DNA from: Planctomycetota bacterium
GTDB lineage: Bacteria > Planctomycetota > Planctomycetia > Isosphaerales > Isosphaeraceae
Direction of reading: 5' to 3'
DNA length: 30,050 bases
Assembly: GCA_021777685.1 (NCBI GenBank)
Contig: JAJYDH010000007.1
Span: 1 to 30,050 of the forward strand
The notes under the pieces were generated by a model. It saw nothing but the letters and a program-made list of their open reading frames with translations. It was not told the origin of the DNA and did no database searches. This document shows positions 1-11,400 of this stretch, in pieces. The translations under genes were made by a program, and so were the position numbers. Every line of letters starts with the position of its first letter. Within the stretch, counting starts at the first letter, position 1.

Positions 1-50
1 CTGAGTCCTGAGTCCTGAGTCCTGAGTCCTGAGTCCGTCAGTCCTGAGTC
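1..50. repeat. Heptamer tandem repeat (CTGAGTC)n
   Basis: Five perfect head-to-tail copies of CTGAGTC occupy 1-35. An 8-base degenerate unit (CGTCAGTC) follows at 36-43, and another perfect copy lies at 44-50. The array probably continues beyond the left edge. It ends 7 bases before the ATG of the aminopeptidase gene, so it forms the immediate upstream region and leaves no room for a normal Shine-Dalgarno sequence. The unit is not a multiple of three and lies outside the coding frame. Confidence 0.9.
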
Positions 51-57
51 CCACCCG

Positions 58-1539
58 ATGAAAGTCCAGCCGATCCGCCTTCCCGTCCCCGCAGTCGAGT
101 CCGACGTCCTTGCCATCGGGTTGTTCGAGGGAGACCCTGGCCTTCCCGACTCCCTGGCCGGGACCTCCCTGGCCGAGACGATCGCCCGGCTGGTCGAGTC
201 GAAGGAACTCTCACGGTCGGTGGGGGATGTCGTGCCCCTCCTCGGACTGTCATCCGGCGCGGCGGGTTCGGTCGTGGCGTTCGGGTTGGGGGCCCGGGAG
301 AAATTCGACGCAGGCGCGGCGTTCTCGGCAGGGGTCGCCGTGAGCAAGAAGCTGGGCGGACGCCTGAGGGCCCACGTCGCCGTCGTCGTGCCGGGCTCGG
401 GCGATCCCGACGCGATCGCCTCGGCCCTGACGGAGGGGCTGGTCGTCGGGACTCGCGGGCCGGACCTCCGGAAGCAGGAGCGGTCGCGACACGCCTTCGA
501 AAACCTCTCGATCGTCGCGCCGGCCGACGCCCCATCCTCCTTCGAGGACTCGGTACGCAGGGGCGAGATCGTCGGGGGGGCGGTGAACCTGGCCCGGGAG
601 TTGGCGAACCTCCCGCCGGCCGAGAAGAGACCTGGATCGCTGGCGGCCCGTGCCCTTGAGGCCGGCGAGGCGGCGGGGCTGACCGTCACCGTCTGGGACA
701 GGGCACGGATCGAGCAGGAGCGATTCGGCGGCCTCCTGGGCGTGGCCGCCGGTTCGGACGAGCCGCCGGCGTTCGTCGTGCTGGAGTACCGCAACGGGGG
801 CGACTCGCCACCCCTGGCCCTGGTGGGCAAGGGGGTGACGTTCGACTCGGGCGGGCTCTCGCTCAAGCCGAGCGCTTCGATGGAGGACATGAAGAGCGAC
901 ATGACCGGCGCCGCGGTCGTGCTGGCCTCGCTGACCGCCATCGCCCGGCTCGGCCTGAAGGCGAACGTCGTGGGCTACCTGGCGATCACCGAGAACATGA
1001 TCAACGGCCGCGCGATGCGGCTCGGCGACGTGCTCACGATGCGGAATGGTAAGACCGTCGAGGTCCTCAACACCGACGCCGAGGGTCGGCTGATCCTGGC
1101 CGACGCCCTGAGCTTCGCGGCCGAGCAGTCGCCCGCCGGGATCATCGACCTGGCGACCCTCACCGGAGCGATCATCGTCGCGCTCGGGACGAAGGTGGCC
1201 GGCCTGTTCGGCTCCGACGACGCCCTGGCGGGCGCGGTCGCCTCGGCCTCCCGATCGGTCGGCGAGCGGACCTGGCGGATGCCGCTCGACGACGATTATC
1301 AGGACCTGCTCAAGAGCAGCGTCGCGGACCTGAAGAATATCGGCGGCAAGTGGGCCGGCGCGGTCACGGCGGCCAAATTCCTCCAGCAGTTCGTCGACGG
1401 CCGCCCCTGGGTCCACCTGGACATCGCCGGGCCGAGCTGGGCCGAGTCGGAGAGTTCGACCCGCGACGCGGGCGGGACGGGCTGCTTCGTCCGGACCCTC
1501 GTCAAGCTCGTCGAGGACAAGGCCAAGCCGGCCACGTGA
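58..1539 (+). CDS. pepA: Leucyl aminopeptidase (M17 family)
   Basis: This is a 493-residue cytosolic dizinc aminopeptidase that removes N-terminal residues from peptides. The M17 signature NTDAEGRL lies at residues 338-345. Every metal and catalytic residue of E. coli PepA is found at a constant offset of -12: Lys258, Asp263, Lys270, Asp281, Asp340, Glu342 and Arg344. The N-terminal part (about 1-175) matches the less conserved M17 N domain, and the length is normal. The ATG at 58 fits the family N-terminus, but no Shine-Dalgarno sequence is visible because a heptamer repeat array runs almost to the start. The next gene is convergent, so this one appears monocistronic, at least downstream. 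No signal peptide is present. Family assignment is very secure; the peptide substrate range cannot be read from sequence. Confidence 0.96.
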   Translation: MKVQPIRLPVPAVESDVLAIGLFEGDPGLPDSLAGTSLAETIARLVESKELSRSVGDVVPLLGLSSGAAGSVVAFGLGAREKFDAGAAFSAGVAVSKKLGGRLRAHVAVVVPGSGDPDAIASALTEGLVVGTRGPDLRKQERSRHAFENLSIVAPADAPSSFEDSVRRGEIVGGAVNLARELANLPPAEKRPGSLAARALEAGEAAGLTVTVWDRARIEQERFGGLLGVAAGSDEPPAFVVLEYRNGGDSPPLALVGKGVTFDSGGLSLKPSASMEDMKSDMTGAAVVLASLTAIARLGLKANVVGYLAITENMINGRAMRLGDVLTMRNGKTVEVLNTDAEGRLILADALSFAAEQSPAGIIDLATLTGAIIVALGTKVAGLFGSDDALAGAVASASRSVGERTWRMPLDDDYQDLLKSSVADLKNIGGKWAGAVTAAKFLQQFVDGRPWVHLDIAGPSWAESESSTRDAGGTGCFVRTLVKLVEDKAKPAT

Positions 1540-1639
1540 ACTTCGGCGGAGGGACGGCAAGCGGGTTGACCGGGGCGACAAGGAGGTCGCCTGGACGGGC
1601 CGGGTCGGGATTTCGATGCGGAAGGGACGGACAGGAGGG

Positions 1640-2095
1640 TCACGAGGCCTGCGAGAGTCGCGCTTCCAGGAGGCATTCGATCCGTCGGCTGTTGATGTCC
1701 AGCGTCTCGAGGATCTCCAGGACTTCGGGCATCTCCAGCCCTTCGTCGATGGCCCAGTTGAGGATATCCAGGTTCTCCTGGCCGGACTTGAGCCGCCAGA
1801 GGATCTCGCCGATCAACTCAGAATCCTGGAAAGCCCGCTGGAGCAGCCCGAAGTCGTCGTGATCGAGCTCGATCCAGAAGGTCCGACCTTCGAGGTGTTC
1901 GAGCCACTTCTCGCGGAGGAAGCCGTTCCAGTGATGGCGGACCCAGCCCCGGATTGCCCATTCGCCGAGGTCGCGGCCGGCCTTCTCGCTCTCGATCCAC
2001 TTGTGCCGCTGGGCCTCGACGGCCCCCCGGTCGTGGACGCTCATCCGGATGCTGGCACGGACGGCCTCGGAAAATCCCACGCTACATGAACCCAT
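1640..2095 (-). CDS. Conserved hypothetical protein, acidic and Trp-rich
   Basis: A 151-residue soluble protein without signal peptide or membrane segment. I do not recognise a named family. The middle is rich in Trp and His (WIE, WAIRGWVRHHW, REKWLEHLEG, FWIELDHDDFG). The C-terminal third is acidic and helical and resembles a protein-protein interaction segment. I chose ATG 2095 because GGAGG lies five bases upstream; the frame stays open to a TTG at 2155, which has no ribosome site. A TATAAT box is found about 110 bases upstream in an AT-rich stretch. The overlapping plus-strand frame is the mirror of this gene and has no ribosome site. The gene faces pepA tail to tail with about 100 bases between them. 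Function unknown. Confidence 0.75.
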   Translation of the reverse strand: MGSCSVGFSEAVRASIRMSVHDRGAVEAQRHKWIESEKAGRDLGEWAIRGWVRHHWNGFLREKWLEHLEGRTFWIELDHDDFGLLQRAFQDSELIGEILWRLKSGQENLDILNWAIDEGLEMPEVLEILETLDINSRRIECLLEARLSQAS

Positions 2096-2205
2096 CGCTT
2101 CCTCCAGGCCGACCCTGCACCATCGAGGGGGGGAGATTAGCATGTCGCCACGCAAGCGAGGCGATGCGACGAGGATTGGCGTCGTAAGGACGTTTGCTTA
2201 CGGAA

Positions 2206-2211
2206 ATTATA
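2206..2211 (-). promoter_or_regulatory. Putative -10 box (TATAAT) for the 151-residue hypothetical gene
   Basis: A perfect TATAAT on the minus strand sits in an unusually AT-rich stretch (about 2185-2285) of an otherwise GC-rich window. It lies roughly 110 bases upstream of ATG 2095. No good -35 hexamer is seen at 16-18 bases; the nearest are GATTTG and CGATTT. The rest of the 2096-2340 gap holds no convincing gene. Confidence 0.5.
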
Positions 2212-2310
2212 AAGCAAATACCGGGCGCAAATCGATAGGGTTCTAGACTTTTTACGAAATCTTCCGAACAATGGTCTAACAAAATTCGAGGAGCCGGGCA
2301 AGCCGGGCCA

Positions 2311-2336
2311 TCGACGTTGCTTTGAGGCAACATCGA
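2311..2336 (-). terminator. Putative weak hairpin terminator after the beta-propeller gene
   Basis: Immediately downstream of the stop at 2341 (minus strand), arms 2311-2320 and 2327-2336 form a 10-bp stem with one G-U pair and a six-base loop. There is no T tract, so intrinsic termination is uncertain. Next to it is a short direct repeat GCCGGGCAA/GCCGGGCCA at 2292-2309. Confidence 0.35.
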
Positions 2337-2340
2337 CCGA

Positions 2341-4305
2341 TCAAGGGTCGGCGGACGAGGGAAACCACGCCAGAGATTTCCCGATCATCGCGGCCACGCC
2401 CGAAGTCCCGGCCGCGACCGGGCCGAGTGCCGCATCGGCCACGGCCCGCCAGGCGATCCGGCCCGAAAGGTCCGAGCAGATCAGGTGGACTCCCTGCCGG
2501 GCGACCCGGAGCGGTTCGCCCCTGGGCCCGAGGCAGAAGGCGTCGGGGACGCCGTCGCCCCTCCCTTGTGAGAGGGCGTGGCCCGACCCGTCGTAGGCCA
2601 GGGCCCGGCCGTCGGGGGCGACCACCACGGCCGACCGACCGATCGCCTGGAATTGCCAGGCTTCCCAGGGGACGGGCGACTCCCAGGCGACCCGGCCCGA
2701 TCGGTCGTGGCCTCGGAGCACCTGGGCCCGGCGGGTCAGGGTCATCCAGGCGACGGGCGACCCCTCCGGGGCCGCGATCAGCAGGGCGGGGTCGGAGACC
2801 TCGCCCCGGGCCTCGCCGGCCGGCGACCCGGCGGGGTTGTAGACCCGGAGCAGGCCGTCCTCGGTCGTGATCGCGGTGAATCCCTCGGCGTCGATCGCCA
2901 GGTCCTCGACGGGCGATCTCAGCTCGGCCTTCCAGATCCAGCGCCCCGCCGGGGTAGCCCGGCCGAGCCGGTCGCGTTCCTGGACGAGGCCCAGGCCGTA
3001 TGAATCGGGCAGGATCGCCAGGTGGGTCAGCTCGGCCAGGCTGATGTCGAGCCGCTGGGCCAGGTTGCGCCTCAGGTCGCAGAGCATGATCCGGCGATCG
3101 GTCGCCGCGGCCATCCAGCCCGGGGCCGTCCGGATGATCCGCCCGACACCGTCGATCTCGGGGGCCTGGCCGAGGCGTTTGCCGTCCCGGCCGAAGATTT
3201 CGAGCCTGTTCTGATGCGTGATGACCCCGATCCGGGGAGGGTCGTCGCAGACGGCCAGGACGGCGAACTCGGCCTGGTCCTCGTGGGGCACGACCTCGGC
3301 GGTCCATTCGGGCACCCGGACCTGGGCCGAGCCGATTCGCGACTTCGACGACGAGTTCCCCGACGCCGTCGCCGTCGCCCGGGCGGGACGACCGGTCGCC
3401 TGGAGGTCGAGCCGGACGATCTCGCCCGTCGCCTGGCCGTAGACGACGTAGCGGCCGAGCGCGTCGGCCTCCAGGGCCATCGCGGGACGGTTGAGCGTCG
3501 TCCGCCACTTGACGTTCCCGGCCCCGCTGAGGATCGCCAGCTCACCTTCGAGCGTCGTGACGGCGATCGACCGTCCGGCGAAGTCGGGCACGGCGTGGCC
3601 GGCCGACCCGCCCAGGTGGTAGGCCCCCTCCGCCCGGCCCTCGATGCCGAATCGCTGGACCCCGTGCGTGAAGCAGGCGATGAGGATCATCTGGCCGTCG
3701 CCGGTCGTCGAGAGCCGGCCGACGCCCGACATCAGCGCCTCGTTCCAGACGATCGCCCCGTCCAGGGCCCCGTTCGGACCTCGGGGGACCAGCTCGATCC
3801 CGACGATCGAACCGTAGGCGCCGATCCCCACCATGAACGGCCGGTCGGGCACGAAGAGCAGGCTCGACAGGGGCTGCCGGGTCGGGAACTTGCCCGCGAG
3901 CCTGGCATGCCTCGTGTAGAACTGGACGAGGTTGAGCTTCGAGCCGATCGCGACGTACCGGCCGTGCGGGTCGACCGCGATCGAGAGCGGGTCGGCGATC
4001 GTCTGCCGCTCGTGGACCAGCTCGAAGTCGCCGTCGAGGAGCCAGAGTTTCGACCCCTCCCCCACCAGGGCGACCATCGAGCCGTCGTCGCTGACGTCGG
4101 CGTGCAGGATCTTCCCCGGCGCCCTGGCCACCGACTGGAATTGCCCGAGCGGGTCGATCCGATAGAGCTGATCCGCCTCGTCCCAGGCGAAGACCGCGCC
4201 GGCCTCGCGGGCGAGCCTCAGCCCTTTGAGCGGGGCATCCGTCACCACGGTCCAGGCCGGCGAGGGGTCGAGCCTGGCCGGCGATCGGGCGGGGGAAGTG
4301 TTCAT
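2341..4305 (-). CDS. Cytoplasmic beta-propeller repeat protein (WD40/PQQ-like)
   Basis: A 654-residue protein without signal peptide or membrane segment, made of repeated four-strand blade units such as DPHGRYVAIGS, DALGRYVVYGQ and DAEGFTAITTEDGLLRVYN. A Thr/Ser-rich linker at about residues 305-330 separates two halves of similar size (about 20-305 and 331-654), which suggests two propellers in tandem. No enzymatic motif is visible, so a scaffold or ligand-sensing role is the default reading for this fold; that is inference. The ATG at 4305 has only a weak ribosome site (GAAG). The gene follows the S41 protease gene by 98 bases on the same strand, and a long inverted repeat fills that gap, so co-transcription with attenuation is possible. 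Exact blade count and substrate are unknown. Confidence 0.8.
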   Translation of the reverse strand: MNTSPARSPARLDPSPAWTVVTDAPLKGLRLAREAGAVFAWDEADQLYRIDPLGQFQSVARAPGKILHADVSDDGSMVALVGEGSKLWLLDGDFELVHERQTIADPLSIAVDPHGRYVAIGSKLNLVQFYTRHARLAGKFPTRQPLSSLLFVPDRPFMVGIGAYGSIVGIELVPRGPNGALDGAIVWNEALMSGVGRLSTTGDGQMILIACFTHGVQRFGIEGRAEGAYHLGGSAGHAVPDFAGRSIAVTTLEGELAILSGAGNVKWRTTLNRPAMALEADALGRYVVYGQATGEIVRLDLQATGRPARATATASGNSSSKSRIGSAQVRVPEWTAEVVPHEDQAEFAVLAVCDDPPRIGVITHQNRLEIFGRDGKRLGQAPEIDGVGRIIRTAPGWMAAATDRRIMLCDLRRNLAQRLDISLAELTHLAILPDSYGLGLVQERDRLGRATPAGRWIWKAELRSPVEDLAIDAEGFTAITTEDGLLRVYNPAGSPAGEARGEVSDPALLIAAPEGSPVAWMTLTRRAQVLRGHDRSGRVAWESPVPWEAWQFQAIGRSAVVVAPDGRALAYDGSGHALSQGRGDGVPDAFCLGPRGEPLRVARQGVHLICSDLSGRIAWRAVADAALGPVAAGTSGVAAMIGKSLAWFPSSADP

Positions 4306-4327
4306 GGTGATGCTTCACTCTACGAAC

Positions 4328-4386
4328 ATCGGACCGCCCTGACCACGCCTCCGACATCGGACGTCGGGGCGGCCTGGCGGTCCGAT
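4328..4386. repeat. Long inverted repeat between the S41 protease and beta-propeller genes
   Basis: Perfect 11-bp arms ATCGGACCGCC (4328-4338) and GGCGGTCCGAT (4376-4386) enclose 37 bases. A smaller inner hairpin lies within (CCGAC 4351-4355, GTCGG 4363-4367). It fills most of the 98-base gap between two same-strand genes and could act as a processing stem, attenuator or factor-dependent terminator. No T tract follows on the minus strand. Confidence 0.5.
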
Positions 4387-4403
4387 CCGATTGCGCCGGC
4401 CCC

Positions 4404-6089
4404 TCAACGATTCGCGGTCAGGGCCCTCCGGGCCTGCTGGACGGCGATCCCGAGGACGCGGTCGTTGTCCGATCCGAACTCCTGGGGCTCGGCGTCGGGC
4501 TCGGCGTCGGCGGCGGGCTTGGCCCGGGTGATGACCGGGATGTCGGGCGTGACGCCCTGCTCGCTGTAGGGTCGGTTCTTCGGCGAGTAGAACTTGGCGG
4601 TCGTCAGCTTCAGGCCGGCGGGGGCCGATCGGAGTTCGAAGATGCTCTGCACGGAGCCCTTGCCGTAGCTCCGGTCGCCGATCACCACCGCCCGGCCCAG
4701 CTCCTGCAAGGCCCCGGCGAGGATCTCGCTGGCGCTGGCGCTGTCGCGGTCGACCAGGATCGCGATCGGCATGGTATAGGGCTTGTCGGGGCGGGCCCGG
4801 TACACCTGCGTTTGGCCGGCGGCCCGGCCGCGGGTCGAGACGATCACGCCCTGGTCGAGGAACCGGTCGGCGATGTCCACCGCGACGTTCAGCAGCCCGC
4901 CGGGGTTGCCCCGGAGGTCGAGGACGAGGTATCGCATCCCCTGCCGCTTGAGCTTGGCGATCGCGCGGTCGAGTTCCTCGGTCGAGGTCTTCTGGAACCC
5001 GGTGAGCTGGATGTAGCCGACTCCATAGGTCGCGTCGACCATCTGGGCCTGGGCGACGCTCTCGACCTCGACGTGGCGGCGGATCAGGCGGAGAGTCACC
5101 GTCGAGGAGTCGGCCCGGAGGATGCCGATGTCGACGGTCGTCCCCTCGGTCCCCTGGAGCCGCCCGGCGGCCTCGTCCAGGCCGAGCCCCTTGACCGAGA
5201 CTCCGCCGACGGCCACGATCCGGTCCCCCACCTTGAGACCCGCCTCGGAGGCCGGGCCGCCCCGGATCACGCCGACGAGCTTGAGGCCCGCCTCGTCCTG
5301 CTTCAGCTCGACCCCCAGGCCGACGAAGTTGCCGTCGATCATGGCGAACATGTCGTCGAGCTTGTCGGGCGTCAGGTACGCCGTGTAGTCGTCGAGGACG
5401 TCGCAGCAGCCGAAGACGAACTCCAGGATCACGGCGGCGGGGGCGATGTTCAGGGATTGTCGGGCGAGCTCGCAGGCGGCGACGACCTGATCGCGGGCGG
5501 TCTCGCGATCCGGGACGACGAGCTGTTCGCGGCGGGCCCGGAGCTGTTCGCGGAGCCAGGTGACGCGCTCGGGGGCCGCGTCCGGGGCGTTGAGGCTCAG
5601 GAAGGCGAACTTCGGGTCGCGGAGGGCGACTTCGAGGTTGTCGTACCCCCGGCGGATCAGCGGCTCCATCGGGACCGCGTCGACGTAATGGACGTCGATC
5701 CGCTCGACCAGCTCGTCGAAGAGTTCAAACGCCTTCTCCCGGGAGAGCCGGAGCAGGACGTTGCGGAAGCTGGCGTCCTGGTAGCGCCTGGCCAGCCGCT
5801 GGTGCATCTCGGAGAGCCGGAGCCGCTGCTTGAATTCGGCCCGGCTGGGCCACTTCTCCTTCGCGTCCCGATAGACCTGCATCGCCGCCGACCAGTTGTG
5901 CCGGCGCTCGAAGTCGAGCCCGCGTTCCAGCGAGGCGGAGGGGTCGCCCTCGATCGCCCGGGGCAGCTCATTCGGGACCTTGATCGATGTCGTCGCGGGA
6001 GGATCGACGAAGGCGAACGCCGGCGCCAGGGGGCCGGCCCCCATCGCCAGCAGCAGCCACCCCGTACGGAGCAGGGCCAGGGGTCTCAT
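4404..6089 (-). CDS. S41 carboxy-terminal processing protease with PDZ domain
   Basis: A 561-residue exported serine protease. Residues 1-26 form a signal peptide ending AFA. A helical region follows (about 30-215), then a PDZ domain (about 235-330, with GLGVEL, GGPASEAGLKVGDRIVAV), then the S41 domain. The catalytic elements are intact: SASASE at 450-455 (Ser452 aligns with E. coli Prc Ser430), Lys477 in YGKG, and Gln481. The family cleaves exported proteins near non-polar C-termini. I chose ATG 6089 because GGGAGG lies ten bases upstream; the in-frame TTG at 6107 would place that ribosome site inside the gene. It is smaller than Prc and closer to CtpA/CtpB. The beta-propeller gene lies downstream on the same strand. 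A second, different S41 protease is encoded at 15744-17876. Confidence 0.92.
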   Translation of the reverse strand: MRPLALLRTGWLLLAMGAGPLAPAFAFVDPPATTSIKVPNELPRAIEGDPSASLERGLDFERRHNWSAAMQVYRDAKEKWPSRAEFKQRLRLSEMHQRLARRYQDASFRNVLLRLSREKAFELFDELVERIDVHYVDAVPMEPLIRRGYDNLEVALRDPKFAFLSLNAPDAAPERVTWLREQLRARREQLVVPDRETARDQVVAACELARQSLNIAPAAVILEFVFGCCDVLDDYTAYLTPDKLDDMFAMIDGNFVGLGVELKQDEAGLKLVGVIRGGPASEAGLKVGDRIVAVGGVSVKGLGLDEAAGRLQGTEGTTVDIGILRADSSTVTLRLIRRHVEVESVAQAQMVDATYGVGYIQLTGFQKTSTEELDRAIAKLKRQGMRYLVLDLRGNPGGLLNVAVDIADRFLDQGVIVSTRGRAAGQTQVYRARPDKPYTMPIAILVDRDSASASEILAGALQELGRAVVIGDRSYGKGSVQSIFELRSAPAGLKLTTAKFYSPKNRPYSEQGVTPDIPVITRAKPAADAEPDAEPQEFGSDNDRVLGIAVQQARRALTANR

Positions 6090-6555
6090 CGCGGACGATC
6101 CTCCCAAAGAGGAGCGTCGCGGCCGGATCGCCGATTCTCAGCCGGGACTGGACCTGTCAGGGTCCGCTCTCGACCGTCGGAGGTCCCGAGCGAACTTCCC
6201 CGCCTCATCCCGAACCCGTCGACCGTGATCTGCCCGCGCCCGCCCCGGGTTGCATTTTCGATTGGTTGCTCGATCCATTGAGAGTGGGAACGACGACGGT
6301 CCTGGCGACACCCGCGAGGGCGAGGCCGGACCGGGCCGGTCCGTCAAGGGCCCGGCCTCCAGCCCGGCCCTCTCGACTCAACTATATCACAGTCCGGCAA
6401 GCGCCGAACGACTTCTCAGCGACGTGTTTGGGTGGCGGGCAAGGGTTCGTAAGACTTACAAGCGGCGGGCCCTTCGCAAGTCCTTTCGCGGGGCCGTCGG
6501 CCGGTTCCGGCCGCGACTTGAGCGTATCTTTTTCAAAATCGGACGAGCGGCGGAT
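6090..6555. other. 466-base intergenic region upstream of the S41 protease gene
   Basis: No convincing gene is seen. It holds a possible extended -10 element on the minus strand (6381-6386), a GTAAG-A-CTTAC palindrome (6449-6459), and a 7-bp stem hairpin CGGCCGG/CCGGCCG (6498-6513). The last could help terminate the upstream lipoprotein gene, though no T tract follows. The long GC-rich leader (about 290 bases) may be structured. Confidence 0.5.
6381..6386 (-). promoter_or_regulatory. Putative extended -10 box for the S41 protease gene
   Basis: On the minus strand TATAGT is preceded by TGA, matching the extended -10 pattern TGnTATAAT. The -35 position has no good hexamer, as is common for extended -10 promoters. 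It would give a leader of about 285 bases. Confidence 0.35.
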
Positions 6556-8417
<1,862 letters not shown>

Positions 8418-8418
<1 letters not shown>

Positions 8419-11400
8419 TATTCGTGCTCCCGAGAGGCGACCTTCCCGGTCGAAGCGTCGAGGCCGGGGGCGCCCTTTCGGTGGAGGGGGTGGATGACGA
8501 TGGATTGGGCGTTCTGGTCGGCCGCCGGGTTGTTGTGGCGGGCGAGGGCCGAGGCCCGCCCCTCGGCGGTCTCGTCGGGCTTGAACATCGAGTGCAGGGC
8601 CTTGTGGGCGGTCGAGAGGACGTCCGCCAGGTTCGCCCTGGCCTTCGGGTCGGTCTCCTCGGCGAACCGAGGGGCGACGGCCTCGACGACCTCGTGGAGC
8701 GGGTTGAGCCTCGAGGCGAACTCCTGGCGAGGGCCGGAGACGAACGCCTTGATCGCCCCGGACAGCTCGCTTGCGGCGGTGGCGCGCGGCTCGACGGGGG
8801 ATTTCGGGTCGGCGACCTTCGCGGCCAGTTCCCGGATCGTCTCGGCGACGACCGGCGTGGAGGGGGTGCGATGGGGCGGAGGGCCGTCCCCGTCGGTGGC
8901 CAGCTCGGCGTAGATGATCCCGAGGCCGTGGTGGGCGGCGACGTTCTCCGAGTCGATCGCGATCGTCCGCCGATAGGCATCGACCGCCTTGAGGAGGAAC
9001 TCCCGCCGGGCCGGGCTCGCGAGCGGTTCCTGTCTGGCCCGCGAGTAGGTCGCGGCCCCGAGGGCGTTGATGACCTCGTAATCCAGGCTGAAGTCGAACC
9101 CCCGGTCGGGAATCCGGGTCGCCAGGACCGATTCATACCGGGCGATCGCCTCGTCGAGGTAGCCGTTCCGCTCGTCGATCTGGCCCGAGAGCCAGGCGAT
9201 CACCCAGGGCGCGGTGAGCTTGGGGTGCTTCGAGGCCCGCTCCAGCGCCCGGCGGGCGTCGGGAATCCGGCCCTCCCGCAGATAGATCCGCGCCAGGTTG
9301 ACGTCGCCGTCGGGGATGCCCAGTTCGGCGACCTTCTTGAAGACCGGCTCGGCCTGGCGAAGCTCCCCCTTCTGGCTCCCGAGCGCGGCGCCTTCGAGGA
9401 GCAGGCCGATCCCGTAATCGTTCCACCGCTGCCAGGGCGGATCGATCGGCGAGGGCTTGTTCTCGACGGTCGAGCCGCCCTCGACCGGGAACTTGACCTC
9501 GTCGCGTGCCATCACGACGACGGGCAACTCCGGCCCCTTCGCCGGGCCGAAGATGTAGTCCATGTACTTGCGGTCGAACTTCCGGTAATTGACCCGCGCT
9601 TCGAGCGTGATCGGATCTTTGAGGCCATCCGGCACGTCGAGGCCGAAGTGGACGACCTGCCCCGCCCCGGGCGGGATCTGCTTGTTGTAGAGCGGGACGA
9701 AGATGTCCTGCGGGTTCCGGCGGTCGATCCGGTTGCCGTCCTTGTCGAGCATGTAGACGTTGATGAAATGCGAGTACGGGTCGACCGTCCCGTCCGGCCC
9801 GATCCCGCCCGACCGGCCGATCACGCGGTCGCCGGCCTTCGCGATCAGCTCGACCCAGATCTCGTTCGAGTCGACCGTCCCCTGGCTGAACGGATGCCCC
9901 AGGCCGAGCGTCCGGACGACCGCCTCGACGAGGTAAGGCTTGCCCGGCTTGAGGGTGGGCACCACGGGCCGGAGCGGGCCGAGCAGCGCGCCGTCGATCC
10001 CCCCTCCTTCGCGGAGGGCGAAGAGGTCGACGCGGACTTTCTTGTCCTTCAGGTATTTCGCGTGGACCTCGGCGACGTCGGGCTTGCCGAGGAGGGTCGG
10101 CAGGCCCGTGTTCGCGGCCGGGAAGAAGTGGTCGTGGATCTCTCGCCCGCCCTTGCCGTCGAAATCCTTCGCGCCGAAGTCGTCCGAGGCCACGAAGTTC
10201 ATGTGGCACTCGATGCACTGGCCTTTGGCCTTCGGCGGGTAGTAGAAGCTCCTCGCGCCGTGGCCGGAGACCCCGGAGAGCAGGAACGTGTCGTAGTGGT
10301 TCTGCCCCCGGAGGAAGTCCTTGTAATGGTTGAGCGCGAACGGGATGTCGACCTTGTGGCAGGTCGAGCAGAACTTCGAATCCTTGATCGCCGGCTTGAG
10401 GAACGTCCGCTTGTGCATCTCGGGCTTGGCCTTGACCAGCGTCTCGTTGATCCAGCGCAGGACCGGATTCTTGCTGGCGGCGAACGGGTAATGCTGAGGC
10501 TCCTCGATCGTGTAGTCGGCGTTCCCCCGCGTGCTGTTGACGTTCGTGATCGAGTGGCAGACCGTGCAGGTGATCCCCGCCTGGCCGGTCGGATTCTTCA
10601 CGTCGTCATACTTGGGATCGTCGAACTCGCCCGAGAAGAACGGGACCGGATCATGGCAGCCCGCGCACCATCGGGCGCCGTGGGTGTCGCCGTCGCGGGC
10701 GAGCGAGACCTTCCGCGTCTCGCGGACGCTCGACAGATAGGCCGGGTTGTTGAACGAGCTGAGGTGGTGCGAGGAGTGCTCCCAGCTCTTGTAGGTGTCC
10801 TGGTGGCAGCGGAGGCAATAGTCGTCCATCATCAGCGTCGAGGCCGGGATGAACTGGCCGTTGGCGGTGACGGCCTCGGACGGGAAGAAATACCGGGCCC
10901 CCTCGCTCGGCCCCTTCACGCCGTACCGTCGTGGCTCCATCGAGTGGAGCAGCCCCATCGCCAGCACGCCCACGGCGACGACCGCACCCACCCGCCGGAA
11001 CCAGACCCAGCGAATCCGGGGGCCCGCCAGCCGGTGTTTGACGTACAGGGCGATCGCCGCCAGCGGCGCGATGACGTGGGACCAGTAGCTGACCGCGCGG
11101 ACCCGAGGGTCGCGGACCTGATAGCTGTCGAACACGCGCACCAGGACGATGCCGGAGATGAGGACGACCATCGAGCAGGCCAGCAACGCCAATCCATAAC
11201 GAATCGCCGACTTGTTCGGCCGTTTCCAGGAAGTCGCCAGGTGAGCGAACCCGAAGACGACCACGGGCACGACGATCAGGAGGCCGAGCAGGAGATGGAT
11301 CGCGACCATCACCATGTAGAAGAACGTCTGCTGGGTCACGCCCGTGGCCCAGGTCATGGCGGTCACGCTCGACAGGTAAACGCCATTGGCACCAAGGAGG

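Noticed and set aside
1..57. Heptamer array as a CRISPR array
   Set aside because: The units are 7 bases long with no spacers, and no cas gene is in the window.
2082..2333. 83-codon minus-strand frame in the AT-rich pocket
   Set aside because: It overlaps the promoter and the start of the 151-residue gene, has no ribosome site and no recognisable pattern.
4812..6281. 489-codon plus-strand frame opposite the S41 protease
   Set aside because: It is an antisense artefact. The minus strand carries the signal peptide, PDZ domain and catalytic residues.
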